DNA of 36,812 nucleotides from Bacilli bacterium (GTDB lineage: Bacteria > Bacillota_I > Bacilli_A > RFN20 > CAG-826): positions 1-36,812 of the forward strand of contig JAGBLE010000016.1 in NCBI GenBank assembly GCA_017635565.1, in the 5' to 3' direction. The position numbers and the translations under genes were made by a program. Below are positions 18,577-26,843 of this stretch, in pieces; position 1 is the first letter of the stretch; every line of letters starts with the position of its first letter. The notes beneath the pieces are model-generated. The model ran no database searches and was not told the DNA's origin. It was given only the letters and a program-made list of their open reading frames with translations.

Positions 18577-20375
18577 TATTTATTACCTCCTACTTTGTTT
18601 TGTGTGAAGTAAACTTCTTGATAAATCTTATTTCTATTAATTAATTCTTGGTGTGTTCCAATATCATCGACATGACCATCATCCATAACAATGATTTGGT
18701 CAGCGTCTTCAATCGAACTAATACGTTGCGCGATAACGATTTTTGTCATATTTGGAAGGTCTTCTTTAAGCCCTCTACGAATTAACCTATCTGTCTTTGT
18801 ATCAACAGCACTGGTCGAATCGTCTAAAATCATGATTTTTGGGTTCTTTAAAATTGCTCTAGCAATACATAATCTTTGCTTTTGTCCACCAGAGAAATTA
18901 GCACCACCTTGCTCGACTTTACTTTGAAGAAGTTCAGGCTTCGCTTTGACAATTTCTTCTGCTTGAGCAATTTTACACGCTCTCCACATTTCTTCTTCTG
19001 TAGCATTAAGATTTCCCCATTTTAAATTGCTTTCAATGGTGCCACTAAATAAGACATTTTTCTGCAAAACAACTGCGACATTGTTTCTTAAAGTTTCAAG
19101 GTCATATTCTTTAACATTATGACCATCAACAAGCACTTCTCCTTCGGTTGCTTCATATAAGCGAGATATTAAATTTACAACGCTTGTCTTGCCAGAACCT
19201 GTAGAACCTATAATTCCAATAAATTGACCACTTTTGATGTGAATTTCAATATTATTCAATACATTTTCATGTGCTTCTTTCTTATATTTGAAGCTGACAT
19301 TATTAAAATCAACAGATCCAGAACTAACTTCCATTATTGGATTTTCTTGGTTTTTAATTGTTGGTTCTTCTTCAAGGACTTCAGAGATACGTTTTACTGC
19401 TTCTACTGATAATGTGAGCATGACCATGATCATTGAAATCATCATTAATGACATCAAGATTTGAATGCCATATGTAATGAGGGCGGACATTTGGCCGATA
19501 GTTAAAACTCCACCGACCCAGTCGATGCCGTCAAAGCTTGAAGTTGTATAAACGAGATATGAACCTACTCCAATGATTATTATGTTAGATAAATGTATTG
19601 ATGTATTTAATAATGGGTTACTAAACGCAACGATTTTTTCACCTTTGATGAACTCGTTTGTAATCGAATCGCTAGCGTCTTTAAATTTATCCTTCTCAAA
19701 ATCTTCTCTGACATATGATTTAACTACTCTAATTCCGGATACATTTTCTTGAATTGATTGGTTGAGTTTGTCGTATTTTTTAAAGACTCTCATGAACACG
19801 CCCATCGCGTGTTTAATAATTAGATATAATCCAAAAGAAACGATTGGGACTAATCCAACAAAGACGAATCCCATCCATCCTCCACCAACAAATGTCATAA
19901 TGGAAGAAAATATCAACATTAATGGAGCCCTTATAACGATTCTAATTAACATTTGGAACGACATTTGAACGTTATTGATGTCAGTTGTCATTCTTGTTAC
20001 TAATGAGGAAGCTGAAAATTTATCAATATTTTCAAAAGAGAAACTTGTTAACTTTTTATACATATCGCTTCTGAGGTTAGCGGCTAAACCAACTGATGCG
20101 ATCGATCCATATTTACCACCCATAATTCCACAAATAAGGGAGATAATAGCCATGATTAATAAAATAAGAGCAATATAAAATACTGGAATTCCACTTTCAG
20201 TATGGAAGAAACTGTTTGGTGTATTTAATTGTTTAATTTCATCGACAAATATACCCATGATAAATGGCATTGCGCATTCCATCGCGGCTTCGCCTACCAT
20301 AAATAAAGGCGTTATTATCGCGTATTTTTTATATTCTCTTAAACTTCTTAATATTAATTTAATTTTATTTATCAT
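18576..20375 (-). CDS. ABC half-exporter, subunit with degenerate catalytic site
   Basis: A 599-residue ABC exporter half with a six-helix membrane domain (about 15-320) and a C-terminal ATPase domain. Walker A is GSTGSGKTS (390-398) and the signature FSGGQ (494-498). Walker B reads IMILDDST (514-521), so the catalytic glutamate is an aspartate (Asp519). The deviant LSQGQ signature of the partner would face this site. That is the pattern of heterodimeric exporters such as LmrCD, BmrCD and TM287/288, with one weak and one strong ATP site. The start follows the TetR gene by 11 bases containing GGAGG. It is the first ABC gene of a tetR-ABC-ABC operon. Confidence 0.93.
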   Translation of the reverse strand: MINKIKLILRSLREYKKYAIITPLFMVGEAAMECAMPFIMGIFVDEIKQLNTPNSFFHTESGIPVFYIALILLIMAIISLICGIMGGKYGSIASVGLAANLRSDMYKKLTSFSFENIDKFSASSLVTRMTTDINNVQMSFQMLIRIVIRAPLMLIFSSIMTFVGGGWMGFVFVGLVPIVSFGLYLIIKHAMGVFMRVFKKYDKLNQSIQENVSGIRVVKSYVREDFEKDKFKDASDSITNEFIKGEKIVAFSNPLLNTSIHLSNIIIIGVGSYLVYTTSSFDGIDWVGGVLTIGQMSALITYGIQILMSLMMISMIMVMLTLSVEAVKRISEVLEEEPTIKNQENPIMEVSSGSVDFNNVSFKYKKEAHENVLNNIEIHIKSGQFIGIIGSTGSGKTSVVNLISRLYEATEGEVLVDGHNVKEYDLETLRNNVAVVLQKNVLFSGTIESNLKWGNLNATEEEMWRACKIAQAEEIVKAKPELLQSKVEQGGANFSGGQKQRLCIARAILKNPKIMILDDSTSAVDTKTDRLIRRGLKEDLPNMTKIVIAQRISSIEDADQIIVMDDGHVDDIGTHQELINRNKIYQEVYFTQNKVGGNK

Positions 20376-20386
20376 TGTCTTCCTCC

Positions 20387-20983
20387 TTATTTATATAACA
20401 TCTTCATTATTATTGAACTATTTGGGCATATAAATCTTTTATAGCCTATATGAATTCTTGTAAACGCTAATCCTTTAATTAATGAAAGAACGCAAATTGT
20501 TAGTTCTGTTGAGCTTCCATCATTGAAATCGCCTTCTCTTTGCCCTCTTTCAATTAACTCTAATGTCTTTTGGAATATTGGAGTTTTTTCTTTTGAATTT
20601 TTAACAAACAAGTTTTTCTGTAAGTGAGTGTTTAGAAATAAATATATTTTCCAGGCGTTTTTATCATCAACTGCTTTTATTTTCTTTAGTATGACATCAA
20701 GAAGATCATGAATAACGAATTTAGCTTTTTGTTCAAAACTGATTCCTGCCAATATTTCTTTAATATAAGGAATAACTAAATTGTTTATAACACTTATATA
20801 CAAATCATCTTTACCAGAAAAATAATGATATATAAGTCCATGTGAACATTTTGCTTCTTTAGTAACTTTATCCAAATTAACAGCGTCATATCCTTCCATA
20901 ACAAAAAGATGTAATGCAGTATCAAGAATTACATTTATTCTTTCGTTTCTAATTTGTTCAAATTGTTCTTTTGTCTTTGGCAT
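20387..20983 (-). CDS. TetR/AcrR-family transcriptional regulator
   Basis: A 198-residue one-component regulator. The N-terminal helix-turn-helix covers about residues 10-60, with the family pattern ILDTALHLFVMEGYDAVNLDKVTKEAKCSHGLIYHYFSGKDDLY split over its helices. The C-terminal ligand-binding part is variable, so the effector is unknown. It is the first gene of the operon with the two ABC half-exporters, so it most likely represses an efflux pump and itself until a substrate binds. An 18-bp inverted repeat lies just upstream of its start, over the predicted transcription start. No Shine-Dalgarno is seen before the ATG, which suggests a short or weak leader. Confidence 0.92.
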   Translation of the reverse strand: MPKTKEQFEQIRNERINVILDTALHLFVMEGYDAVNLDKVTKEAKCSHGLIYHYFSGKDDLYISVINNLVIPYIKEILAGISFEQKAKFVIHDLLDVILKKIKAVDDKNAWKIYLFLNTHLQKNLFVKNSKEKTPIFQKTLELIERGQREGDFNDGSSTELTICVLSLIKGLAFTRIHIGYKRFICPNSSIIMKMLYK

Positions 20984-20987
20984 AATA

Positions 20988-21005
20988 ATTGACTAAAATG
21001 TCAAT
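20988..21005. promoter_or_regulatory. Probable TetR operator
   Basis: ATTGAC (20988-20993) and GTCAAT (21000-21005) are perfect inverted arms around TAAAAT. The site lies 5-22 bases upstream of the TetR start and overlaps its predicted transcription start, a standard autorepression geometry. Confidence 0.65.
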
Positions 21006-21009
21006 GAAA

Positions 21010-21038
21010 ATGATAAAGGTTTTATTATTAATATTCAA
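21010..21038 (-). promoter_or_regulatory. Probable promoter of the tetR-ABC operon
   Basis: On the minus strand TTGAAT (21038-21033) and TATCAT (21015-21010) are 17 bases apart. Transcription would start near 21003, inside the inverted repeat at 20988-21005. Confidence 0.55.
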
Positions 21039-21087
21039 TAATAAAGAAAAGAAATTTAAATTTAATAAACAAAGATAAATATATAAG

Positions 21088-21102
21088 TGAGAAAATTTCT
21101 CA
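21088..21102. promoter_or_regulatory. Inverted repeat upstream of the ATP-grasp operon
   Basis: TGAGAAA (21088-21094) and TTTCTCA (21096-21102) are perfect inverted arms around a single A. The right arm overlaps the putative -35 (TTCTCA, 21097-21102) of the downstream operon, so it may be an operator. It is distinct in sequence from the TetR site. Confidence 0.5.
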
Positions 21103-21126
21103 TTTATATAAAATTAAATGTATAAT
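21097..21126 (+). promoter_or_regulatory. Promoter of the ATP-grasp operon, possibly leaderless
   Basis: TTCTCA (21097-21102), 18 bases, then a perfect TATAAT (21121-21126). Only six bases separate the -10 from the ATG at 21133, so transcription would begin at or next to the start codon. No Shine-Dalgarno is present. Confidence 0.5.
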
Positions 21127-21132
21127 AACCAC

Positions 21133-22419
21133 ATGAAAAATTTTATTTTAATTTCACCGAATTTCCCAGAAACATATTACCAATTTGCAGCCTCTTTAAA
21201 AAATGTTGGCTTTAGAGTGCTTGGAATTGGAGACCAACCTTATAACGAATTAAGACCAGAATTGCGTAATTCTCTTGATGAATATTATAAGTTAGATAAC
21301 CTTGATGACTTTGAACAAGAAAAAGCCGCTGTGGGTTATTTTGAAAAGAAATATGGTCACATCGATTATTTAGAAAGCAATAATGAATATTGGCTAAGAA
21401 AAGATTCGATTTTAAGGGATTTATTTTCTATTGATACTGGGCTACACAGTTGTGAACTAGATAATTATCAAAGAAAATCATTGATGAAACAATTCTTCAA
21501 AAACGCTGGAGTAAAGGTTGCTCCATATATTTTAGTAAGCGATATTGAATCACTAGAAAAATTTGCAGAAGAAAATGGCTATCCTCTTTTTGTTAAGCCA
21601 GATATTGGTGTTGGAGCTGAAGAAAGCTTTAAAATTTCAAATATCGATGAGTTACACGACTTTTTTAGCAGAAAATCAGAAAAAGTTCAGTATATTTGTG
21701 AGAGATTTATCTCCGGAGATATTGTTACTTTTGATGGAATAGCTGACCAAAATAGCGAAGTTGTTTTCATGGCTTCTCTTGAGTGTCCTCCATCCATTAG
21801 TGATATCTTAATTTCCGCTAAAGAATTTTGTTATTACTCTAATCCATTTATTGATCCAAAATTTGAAGAGATTGGAAGAAACACCGTTAAATCTTTTGGA
21901 TTAAAGAAAAGATGCTTCCACATTGAATTTTTTAGAGTAAATAAGAAAATTGAAGGATTTGCAGATATTGGTGATATTGTAGGTTTGGAGGTTAACATTA
22001 GAACTCCTGGTGGGTACACTCCTGACATGCATAATTATGCTAATTCAGTAAATATGTATCAAATATATGCTGACACTATGGCGGACTTAAATCCTCGGCC
22101 TGTTTGTTCTCCAAAATTTTATTGTGCGACTGCAAGTAGAAGAGACGGAGTCCAATATTTTTTCACTGACGAAGACATAAAAAGAACTTTTGCAAAAGAA
22201 CTTGTTGGTGCTTCAAGATATCCAGATATTCTTTCTGGAGTTATGGGCAATAGTTTTTATATGGCTAAGTTTAATAGCCTAAAAGATGTCGCATTATTTA
22301 ATGATTATGTGTGCCGTAGAAATATGTCTGCCCATCACAAAAATGGAACAACAATGTTCAATAAAGAAAAAACTAATTCTTCAGATAATATTTGTGACAC
22401 CCACATTGATGGAGCGTAG
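21133..22419 (+). CDS. ATP-grasp domain protein (carboxylate-amine ligase type)
   Basis: A 428-residue protein with a carbamoyl-phosphate-synthase-like ATP-grasp fold. ATP-grasp enzymes activate a carboxylate with ATP and join it to an amine or thiol. The N-terminal Rossmann-like part (FILISPNFPETYYQFAASLK) is followed by the ATP-grasp region: NYQRKSLMKQFFKNAG (about 113-128), GYPLFVKPDIGVGAEESF (about 150-167) and the metal-binding GLEVNIRTPGGYTPDM (about 280-295). An in-frame ATG at 21118 is rejected because the TATAAT lies downstream of it. It is the first gene of a four-gene cluster with GrpB-like, RimK-like and pseudouridine synthase genes. The substrate is unknown; GTG of the next gene follows two bases after its stop. 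Confidence 0.8.
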   Translation: MKNFILISPNFPETYYQFAASLKNVGFRVLGIGDQPYNELRPELRNSLDEYYKLDNLDDFEQEKAAVGYFEKKYGHIDYLESNNEYWLRKDSILRDLFSIDTGLHSCELDNYQRKSLMKQFFKNAGVKVAPYILVSDIESLEKFAEENGYPLFVKPDIGVGAEESFKISNIDELHDFFSRKSEKVQYICERFISGDIVTFDGIADQNSEVVFMASLECPPSISDILISAKEFCYYSNPFIDPKFEEIGRNTVKSFGLKKRCFHIEFFRVNKKIEGFADIGDIVGLEVNIRTPGGYTPDMHNYANSVNMYQIYADTMADLNPRPVCSPKFYCATASRRDGVQYFFTDEDIKRTFAKELVGASRYPDILSGVMGNSFYMAKFNSLKDVALFNDYVCRRNMSAHHKNGTTMFNKEKTNSSDNICDTHIDGA

Positions 22420-22421
22420 TT

Positions 22422-22928
22422 GTGGAATATTTAAGTTATTCTCCTGATATTTGGAATAAGGCTTTTGCTTCTGAAAGAGATAATCTCCTTTTTGAATTAC
22501 CGCAATTTAGAATCAAAGTTGAGCATATCGGTGCAACTTCAGTTAAAAATTGCCGTTCTTTTAGAAACGTTGATATTCTTGTTGTTGCTAAAAACTTTAA
22601 AGACATTTCCACTATCGCAATGATTTTAAGTAGTAAAGACTACAAGGAACTCAGAGAATTAAGTTCTATTTATTGTGCTTTATTAGTCAAAAAGAGTAAG
22701 GTTCTTGATTGTGGGATCACTGTTAGAGTGGTTGAATATGGTTCAAAAATTTATAATAGTATAAATTGTTTTCAAACATATTTAAAGAAAAGCGGTATCA
22801 ATGTTCAGCAATATAATGTTTTTAGAGAAGAAAGTATTCGACGTTCAAATATGGATATTACAAAATATAACAAAACGAAATATGATTATATCAATTTGAA
22901 AATAGATGAAAATTTTAGGTTTGAATAA
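22422..22928 (+). CDS. GrpB-like (UPF0157) nucleotidyltransferase-fold protein
   Basis: A 168-residue protein starting at GTG with GGAG seven bases upstream inside the previous gene. The segment VEHIGATSVKNCRSFRNVDILVV (about 32-54) matches the GrpB pattern HIGST(S/A)V...IDI, a nucleotidyltransferase-like fold of unknown substrate. The match is imperfect: the usual PGL after the HIGSTSV block is replaced, so activity may be altered. It lies between two ATP-grasp genes, two bases after the first and one base before the second, which strongly suggests one shared pathway. An adenylating step on a carrier or small molecule would fit, but that is inference. Confidence 0.65.
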   Translation: MEYLSYSPDIWNKAFASERDNLLFELPQFRIKVEHIGATSVKNCRSFRNVDILVVAKNFKDISTIAMILSSKDYKELRELSSIYCALLVKKSKVLDCGITVRVVEYGSKIYNSINCFQTYLKKSGINVQQYNVFREESIRRSNMDITKYNKTKYDYINLKIDENFRFE

Positions 22929-22929
22929 G

Positions 22930-23814
22930 ATGCGTGGAATAATTATTACTAATCAAGACGTTGGGCATAATGCTTACAAAATAAGAAGATTCACCGAGGA
23001 AGGAAACAAACTTGGTATTTCTTTGACTCACATTATAAATGATGGTTCTTTAGCGGTTATTAAAAATAATAATATTGTTTTAAAACTTCCAGAGGCTGAT
23101 TTTATTATTTATCTCGATAAAGATATCTACCTTGCAAGAATATTAGAACGTTATGGTTATCGCCTTTTCAATAAAGCTGATTTTATCAAAATGTGTGATG
23201 ACAAAATGTTAACAAACATCATGTGTTCTAATTTAGGAATTAAGATGCCAAAGACAATTGCAGGACCATTATTTTATTCGCCTATTCTTAAAGAAGAAAA
23301 TTTAAAATTTCTCAGCGATGTTGCTTCTGAACTTGGTTTTCCTTTAATTGTAAAAAAAGTATATGGTTCACTTGGCACAGGTGTTTATTTAGTCAAAAAC
23401 ATGCAAGAACTGACCTCTTTATATACTGAGTTATGCCGACAACCTCTTCAATTTCAAGAATATATTTCATCTAGTTTTGGCAAATCATTAAGAGTTTTAG
23501 TGATTAATGGAAAAATTCTTGGAGCGTTCCAAAGATATAACACCGAAGACTTTAGAAGTAATTTTGGTTCGACTGCAAAAAGTCGAGAATTCATTCTTAC
23601 AGATAAATTCATCGATATCGTAAATAAGATTATCAAATCTTTTGATGTTGAATACGCTGGTATTGATCTTCTTTTTGGAGAAAATGATGAACCTGTTTTA
23701 TGTGAAATTAATTCTAATGCCTTCTTTGAAGAATTTGAAAAAACAACCAAAATCAATGTTGCAGAAGCATTTATGAAAATGGTGAAAAGGAAGATGGAAA
23801 ATGAACAAAAATAA
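22930..23814 (+). CDS. RimK-like ATP-grasp ligase
   Basis: A 294-residue ligase of the RimK/LysX/MptN group, which adds amino acids (often glutamate) to a protein or small acceptor using ATP. Visible blocks are the ATP-grasp start KMCDDKMLTNIMCSNLGIKMP, LIVKKVYGSLGTGV (about 140-153), LRVLVINGKILGAFQRY, DFRSNFG and the magnesium site CEINSNAFFEEFEKTT (about 257-272). The chosen ATG follows GrpB by one base; an in-frame ATG at 22906 lies inside GrpB and lacks a Shine-Dalgarno. The RimK motif NxxPGLEGxxxxT is changed to NSNAFFEEFEKTT, so the acceptor may differ. Its 3' end overlaps the next gene by 14 bases. Confidence 0.82.
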   Translation: MRGIIITNQDVGHNAYKIRRFTEEGNKLGISLTHIINDGSLAVIKNNNIVLKLPEADFIIYLDKDIYLARILERYGYRLFNKADFIKMCDDKMLTNIMCSNLGIKMPKTIAGPLFYSPILKEENLKFLSDVASELGFPLIVKKVYGSLGTGVYLVKNMQELTSLYTELCRQPLQFQEYISSSFGKSLRVLVINGKILGAFQRYNTEDFRSNFGSTAKSREFILTDKFIDIVNKIIKSFDVEYAGIDLLFGENDEPVLCEINSNAFFEEFEKTTKINVAEAFMKMVKRKMENEQK

Positions 23815-24721
23815 AAAGAGATTCGAACATCACTCCAAAGATTATTCTGGAATAAGAGAATATCCAGTTAATAAAGATTCAGAGCTTCTTGAATTTCTTT
23901 TGGCTACCTTAAAAGACCAATCAAGAAATTCGGTAAAATCTCTTTTAAGCAACCATCGTGTTTCTGTCGATGGCGCCCCTATTTCTCAATTTAATTTCAA
24001 ACTTTTTAAAGGCGACACTGTTATTATTTCTAAGACTCCAATTCACAAGAAAACACGCAGTAACCTGCCTATTATCTTTGAAAACGAAGAGATGATTGTT
24101 ATCAATAAACCAAGCGGACTCCTATCGATTGCGAGCGATAAAGAAAAAGGATCAACCGCTTATCGAATGTTAACAGATTATGTTCAACAAAAAGACAAAC
24201 ATAACCGAATTTTTGTTGTTCATAGATTGGATGAAGATACTTCTGGTGTCTTGATGGTAGTAAAAAATCCAAAACTCCAAGAAGCCTTGCAAGATAAATG
24301 GAATGATTTAGTTAAATCGCGTGGATATTATGCAATTGTTGAAGGAAAGATGGAGAAAAAAAGCGATACGATTAAATCGTATTTAAAGAAAAATAGTCAA
24401 AACATGATGTACTCTTCAAAAAAAGAAGGAGATGGGCAATTTTCTGTCACTCATTACAAAGTAATTGCTGAAACTGATAAATATTCTCTTTTAGATGTCC
24501 ACATTGATAGTGGACGAAAAAATCAAATTCGTGTTCATTTAGGTGACATTGGCCACAATGTTATTGGTGATGATAAATATGGTAATCCATCAAACCCAAT
24601 TAAAAGGCTTGGCCTTCATGCTTATGAATTAGAATTAATTCATCCTTTAAGTGGCAAAAAAATGAAATTTACTGCGCCAGTTCCTAAAGAATTTAATATT
24701 TTGTTTCCAAATTTCAAATAA
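23801..24721 (+). CDS. RluA/RluD-family pseudouridine synthase
   Basis: A 306-residue RNA pseudouridine synthase of the RluA superfamily, converting uridine to pseudouridine in rRNA or tRNA. An N-terminal S4-like RNA-binding domain (about 20-80, LLSNHRVSVDGAPISQFNFKL) precedes the catalytic domain. The catalytic motif is HRLDEDTSGVLM (about 146-157) with the key Asp, and the later RKNQIRVHLGDIGHNVIGDDKYG block is also typical. The start overlaps the RimK-like gene by 14 bases, with GGAAGATGGAAA upstream, so it is translationally linked to the operon. The target site cannot be predicted; RluD-like 23S modification is common for this length. Confidence 0.93.
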   Translation: MNKNKKRFEHHSKDYSGIREYPVNKDSELLEFLLATLKDQSRNSVKSLLSNHRVSVDGAPISQFNFKLFKGDTVIISKTPIHKKTRSNLPIIFENEEMIVINKPSGLLSIASDKEKGSTAYRMLTDYVQQKDKHNRIFVVHRLDEDTSGVLMVVKNPKLQEALQDKWNDLVKSRGYYAIVEGKMEKKSDTIKSYLKKNSQNMMYSSKKEGDGQFSVTHYKVIAETDKYSLLDVHIDSGRKNQIRVHLGDIGHNVIGDDKYGNPSNPIKRLGLHAYELELIHPLSGKKMKFTAPVPKEFNILFPNFK

Positions 24722-24761
24722 TAATTATAAAAATTTAATTTTATTAAAGTCTGCTAATTGA

Positions 24762-24767
24762 TATAAT
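24762..24767 (+). promoter_or_regulatory. -10 box before the DUF1538 gene
   Basis: A perfect TATAAT lies eight bases before the ATG at 24776, with no Shine-Dalgarno between. Transcription would start at the A of the ATG, giving a leaderless message. No good -35 is seen. Confidence 0.4.
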
Positions 24768-24775
24768 GAGATACT

Positions 24776-26347
24776 ATGAAGAACAAATACCTCAGATCGT
24801 TTATCAATAGTGCAATATCGATTATCCCAATTGTCATTATTGTTTTTATTTTGTCTTTCACCGGTATTGCTCCAATCGGAGATAACGATTACGTTATGCT
24901 TTCCATTGGCGCGTTCATTATGATAAGCGGATTATCGTTCTTCCAAATTGGCGCCCAAAATAGCTTAATCAGAGTTGGTGATTACATGGGTTCTTCTCTT
25001 TCAAAACAAAAGAGATTAATTGTTGTCGTCTTATTTGCCTTCTTACTAGGCGCACTCATTACTTGTGCAGAACCAAGTATTTTGATTATGTCAAAACAAG
25101 CTGGTTTAAATCCTGTTTTACTCATTGGTTCGATTGCGGCTGGTGTTGGAATATTTGTTGTTATTGGCATATTAAGAATTATTTTTCATAAATCATTAAA
25201 TTTATGGTATTTAGCCTTCTACCTTATTGTTTTTATGCTGATTTGTGTTTTACAAGCAGATCCTAAAAACCACGCTTTCTTACCATTTATTTTTGACGCT
25301 GGTGGAATTACTACTGGTTCAGCAACTGTGCCATTCATTCTTGCTCTAGGCGCTGGTGTTGCTATGACTCGTGGTGGTAACAAATCAAAAGATAGTTCCT
25401 TTGGTCTTGTTGGTTTAGCTTCTATTGGACCAATTATCACAATGATTATTTTAATTTTGGTTCAACCAAGTGGGTTTGCTCCATATGAAGTAAGCGCTCC
25501 AGAAACTGTCGAGGGTGTTAATTTCACATATATTTTTCAAAATATTTGGTTGAAGATGATTCCAAGCGGACCAAGCTCTTTAGGTTCATTAATCGAAGTC
25601 GCAATGGCTTTAGCGCCAATACTTGTTATTTTCTTTGTTTATGAACTCATTTTCATTAAGCTGCCGGTTAAAAGAGTCTTAAGTCTTCTTAATGGATTCT
25701 TTGTTTCTTTTGTTGGCTTAGTCTTATTCTTAACCGCGGTTGGAGCAACTATGTCTCCAATTGGATTAAAGGTTGGATTATCAATGGCTAACCAAGCAGA
25801 TTGGATTCTTATTTTGGTGGCGTTTGTCATTGGATGCGTGACAATTTTATGTGAACCAGCAGTCCATGTTTTGACAACTCAAATCGAAGATATTAGTGAT
25901 GGTCAACTTAAAAAGGGGATGGTTCTTGTAGCGTTATCCATCGGAGTTGGTGTCGCAATTTGTTTATCAATGATTAGAACTTTATACGGTTTTTCAATCA
26001 TGTATTACATCATTCCTGGATATCTTATTTCGTTATTAACAATGTTCTTTATTCCTGAATTATACACCGCGATTGCTTTTGACTCTGGTGGCACTGCTAG
26101 TGGTCCAATGGCGGTCTCGTTTGTATTACCACTTATTATTGGTGTTTTCTCACAAAGAAGTGGATTAAGTAGTGGTGTTGAATTTTATGATTCAGCTTTT
26201 GGAGTGGTCTCCATGGTTGCGATGACTCCAATTCTTTCTATTCAAATTTTAGGTATTGTAAGCAAACTTCAAAATGTTTATGCCTTGCATATTGTTAAAA
26301 ATCAAATTCATGATGAGCGTAATAGCGAAATCATTCACTTTAATTAA
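24776..26347 (+). CDS. DUF1538 polytopic membrane protein
   Basis: A 523-residue integral membrane protein with about 12 hydrophobic segments. It is built as a tandem duplication: TCAEPSILIMSKQ matches ILCEPAVHVLTTQ, FDAGGITTGSATV matches FDSGGTASGPMAV, and DSSFGLVGLASIGPI matches YDSAFGVVSMVAMTPI. These are the signatures of DUF1538, a family of presumed transporters with unknown substrate. The duplicated acidic (AEP/CEP) and glycine-rich re-entrant-like motifs suggest two symmetric halves around a pore. Two P-II-like genes follow immediately, the first after ten bases, implying signal-controlled transport. A TATAAT sits eight bases before the ATG, so the mRNA may be leaderless. Confidence 0.85.
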   Translation: MKNKYLRSFINSAISIIPIVIIVFILSFTGIAPIGDNDYVMLSIGAFIMISGLSFFQIGAQNSLIRVGDYMGSSLSKQKRLIVVVLFAFLLGALITCAEPSILIMSKQAGLNPVLLIGSIAAGVGIFVVIGILRIIFHKSLNLWYLAFYLIVFMLICVLQADPKNHAFLPFIFDAGGITTGSATVPFILALGAGVAMTRGGNKSKDSSFGLVGLASIGPIITMIILILVQPSGFAPYEVSAPETVEGVNFTYIFQNIWLKMIPSGPSSLGSLIEVAMALAPILVIFFVYELIFIKLPVKRVLSLLNGFFVSFVGLVLFLTAVGATMSPIGLKVGLSMANQADWILILVAFVIGCVTILCEPAVHVLTTQIEDISDGQLKKGMVLVALSIGVGVAICLSMIRTLYGFSIMYYIIPGYLISLLTMFFIPELYTAIAFDSGGTASGPMAVSFVLPLIIGVFSQRSGLSSGVEFYDSAFGVVSMVAMTPILSIQILGIVSKLQNVYALHIVKNQIHDERNSEIIHFN

Positions 26348-26357
26348 GGAGTAACTT

Positions 26358-26840
26358 ATGGCGGAAAAAGATGAAAAAAAGAAAATAGCAAATAAGCCAG
26401 TCAAAGCTAACACTCCTATTAAGGAGAAGAAAGTAAAAGTTAAGGCTAAAAAAGAAAAAGAAGTTCAAGGCGAAGAACATCGCGCTTTTGAGACTCGTCC
26501 TGATATCAAAAAAATTGTTCTTTACACAGTCATTGTTCCTCGTGGACAAGGTGAAAACATCATCAGAATCTTTAAAGCGAACAAAAGTTCCGCTCAATTC
26601 TTACAGTACGGAGAAGGAACCGCGAGCAACGCTATTAGAGATATCTTAGGTGTTGAAGATACTAAGAAAGATATTGTTTATTCTTTTGTTAGGGAAGAAA
26701 CTGTTCCAGATATTAAAAAAGAAATCGATGCATATTTTGTTGCAAGTAAACGCAATAAAGGAATTGCATATACCATTCAATTATCGTCAATTGTCGGTGT
26801 CAAAATGTATAAGTTTTTAACTCAAACTGTAAGGGGGTAA
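26358..26840 (+). CDS. P-II-like protein with lysine-rich N-terminal tail
   Basis: A 160-residue protein. The first 40 or so residues are a lysine-rich, probably disordered tail (KKEKEVQGEEH at its end). The rest looks like a ferredoxin-like P-II domain: KIVLYTVIVPRGQGENIIRI (about 51-70), then QYGEGTASNAIRDILGVEDTKKDIVYSFV, which mirrors the P-II-like pattern GxGTA...LLG...KD. P-II proteins form trimers that bind nucleotides and regulate partners. The classic uridylylated tyrosine T-loop is not evident. AAGGAG lies six bases upstream of the ATG. The gene begins ten bases after the DUF1538 gene and is followed three bases later by a second P-II-like gene. Confidence 0.7.
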   Translation: MAEKDEKKKIANKPVKANTPIKEKKVKVKAKKEKEVQGEEHRAFETRPDIKKIVLYTVIVPRGQGENIIRIFKANKSSAQFLQYGEGTASNAIRDILGVEDTKKDIVYSFVREETVPDIKKEIDAYFVASKRNKGIAYTIQLSSIVGVKMYKFLTQTVRG

Positions 26841-26843
26841 GTT

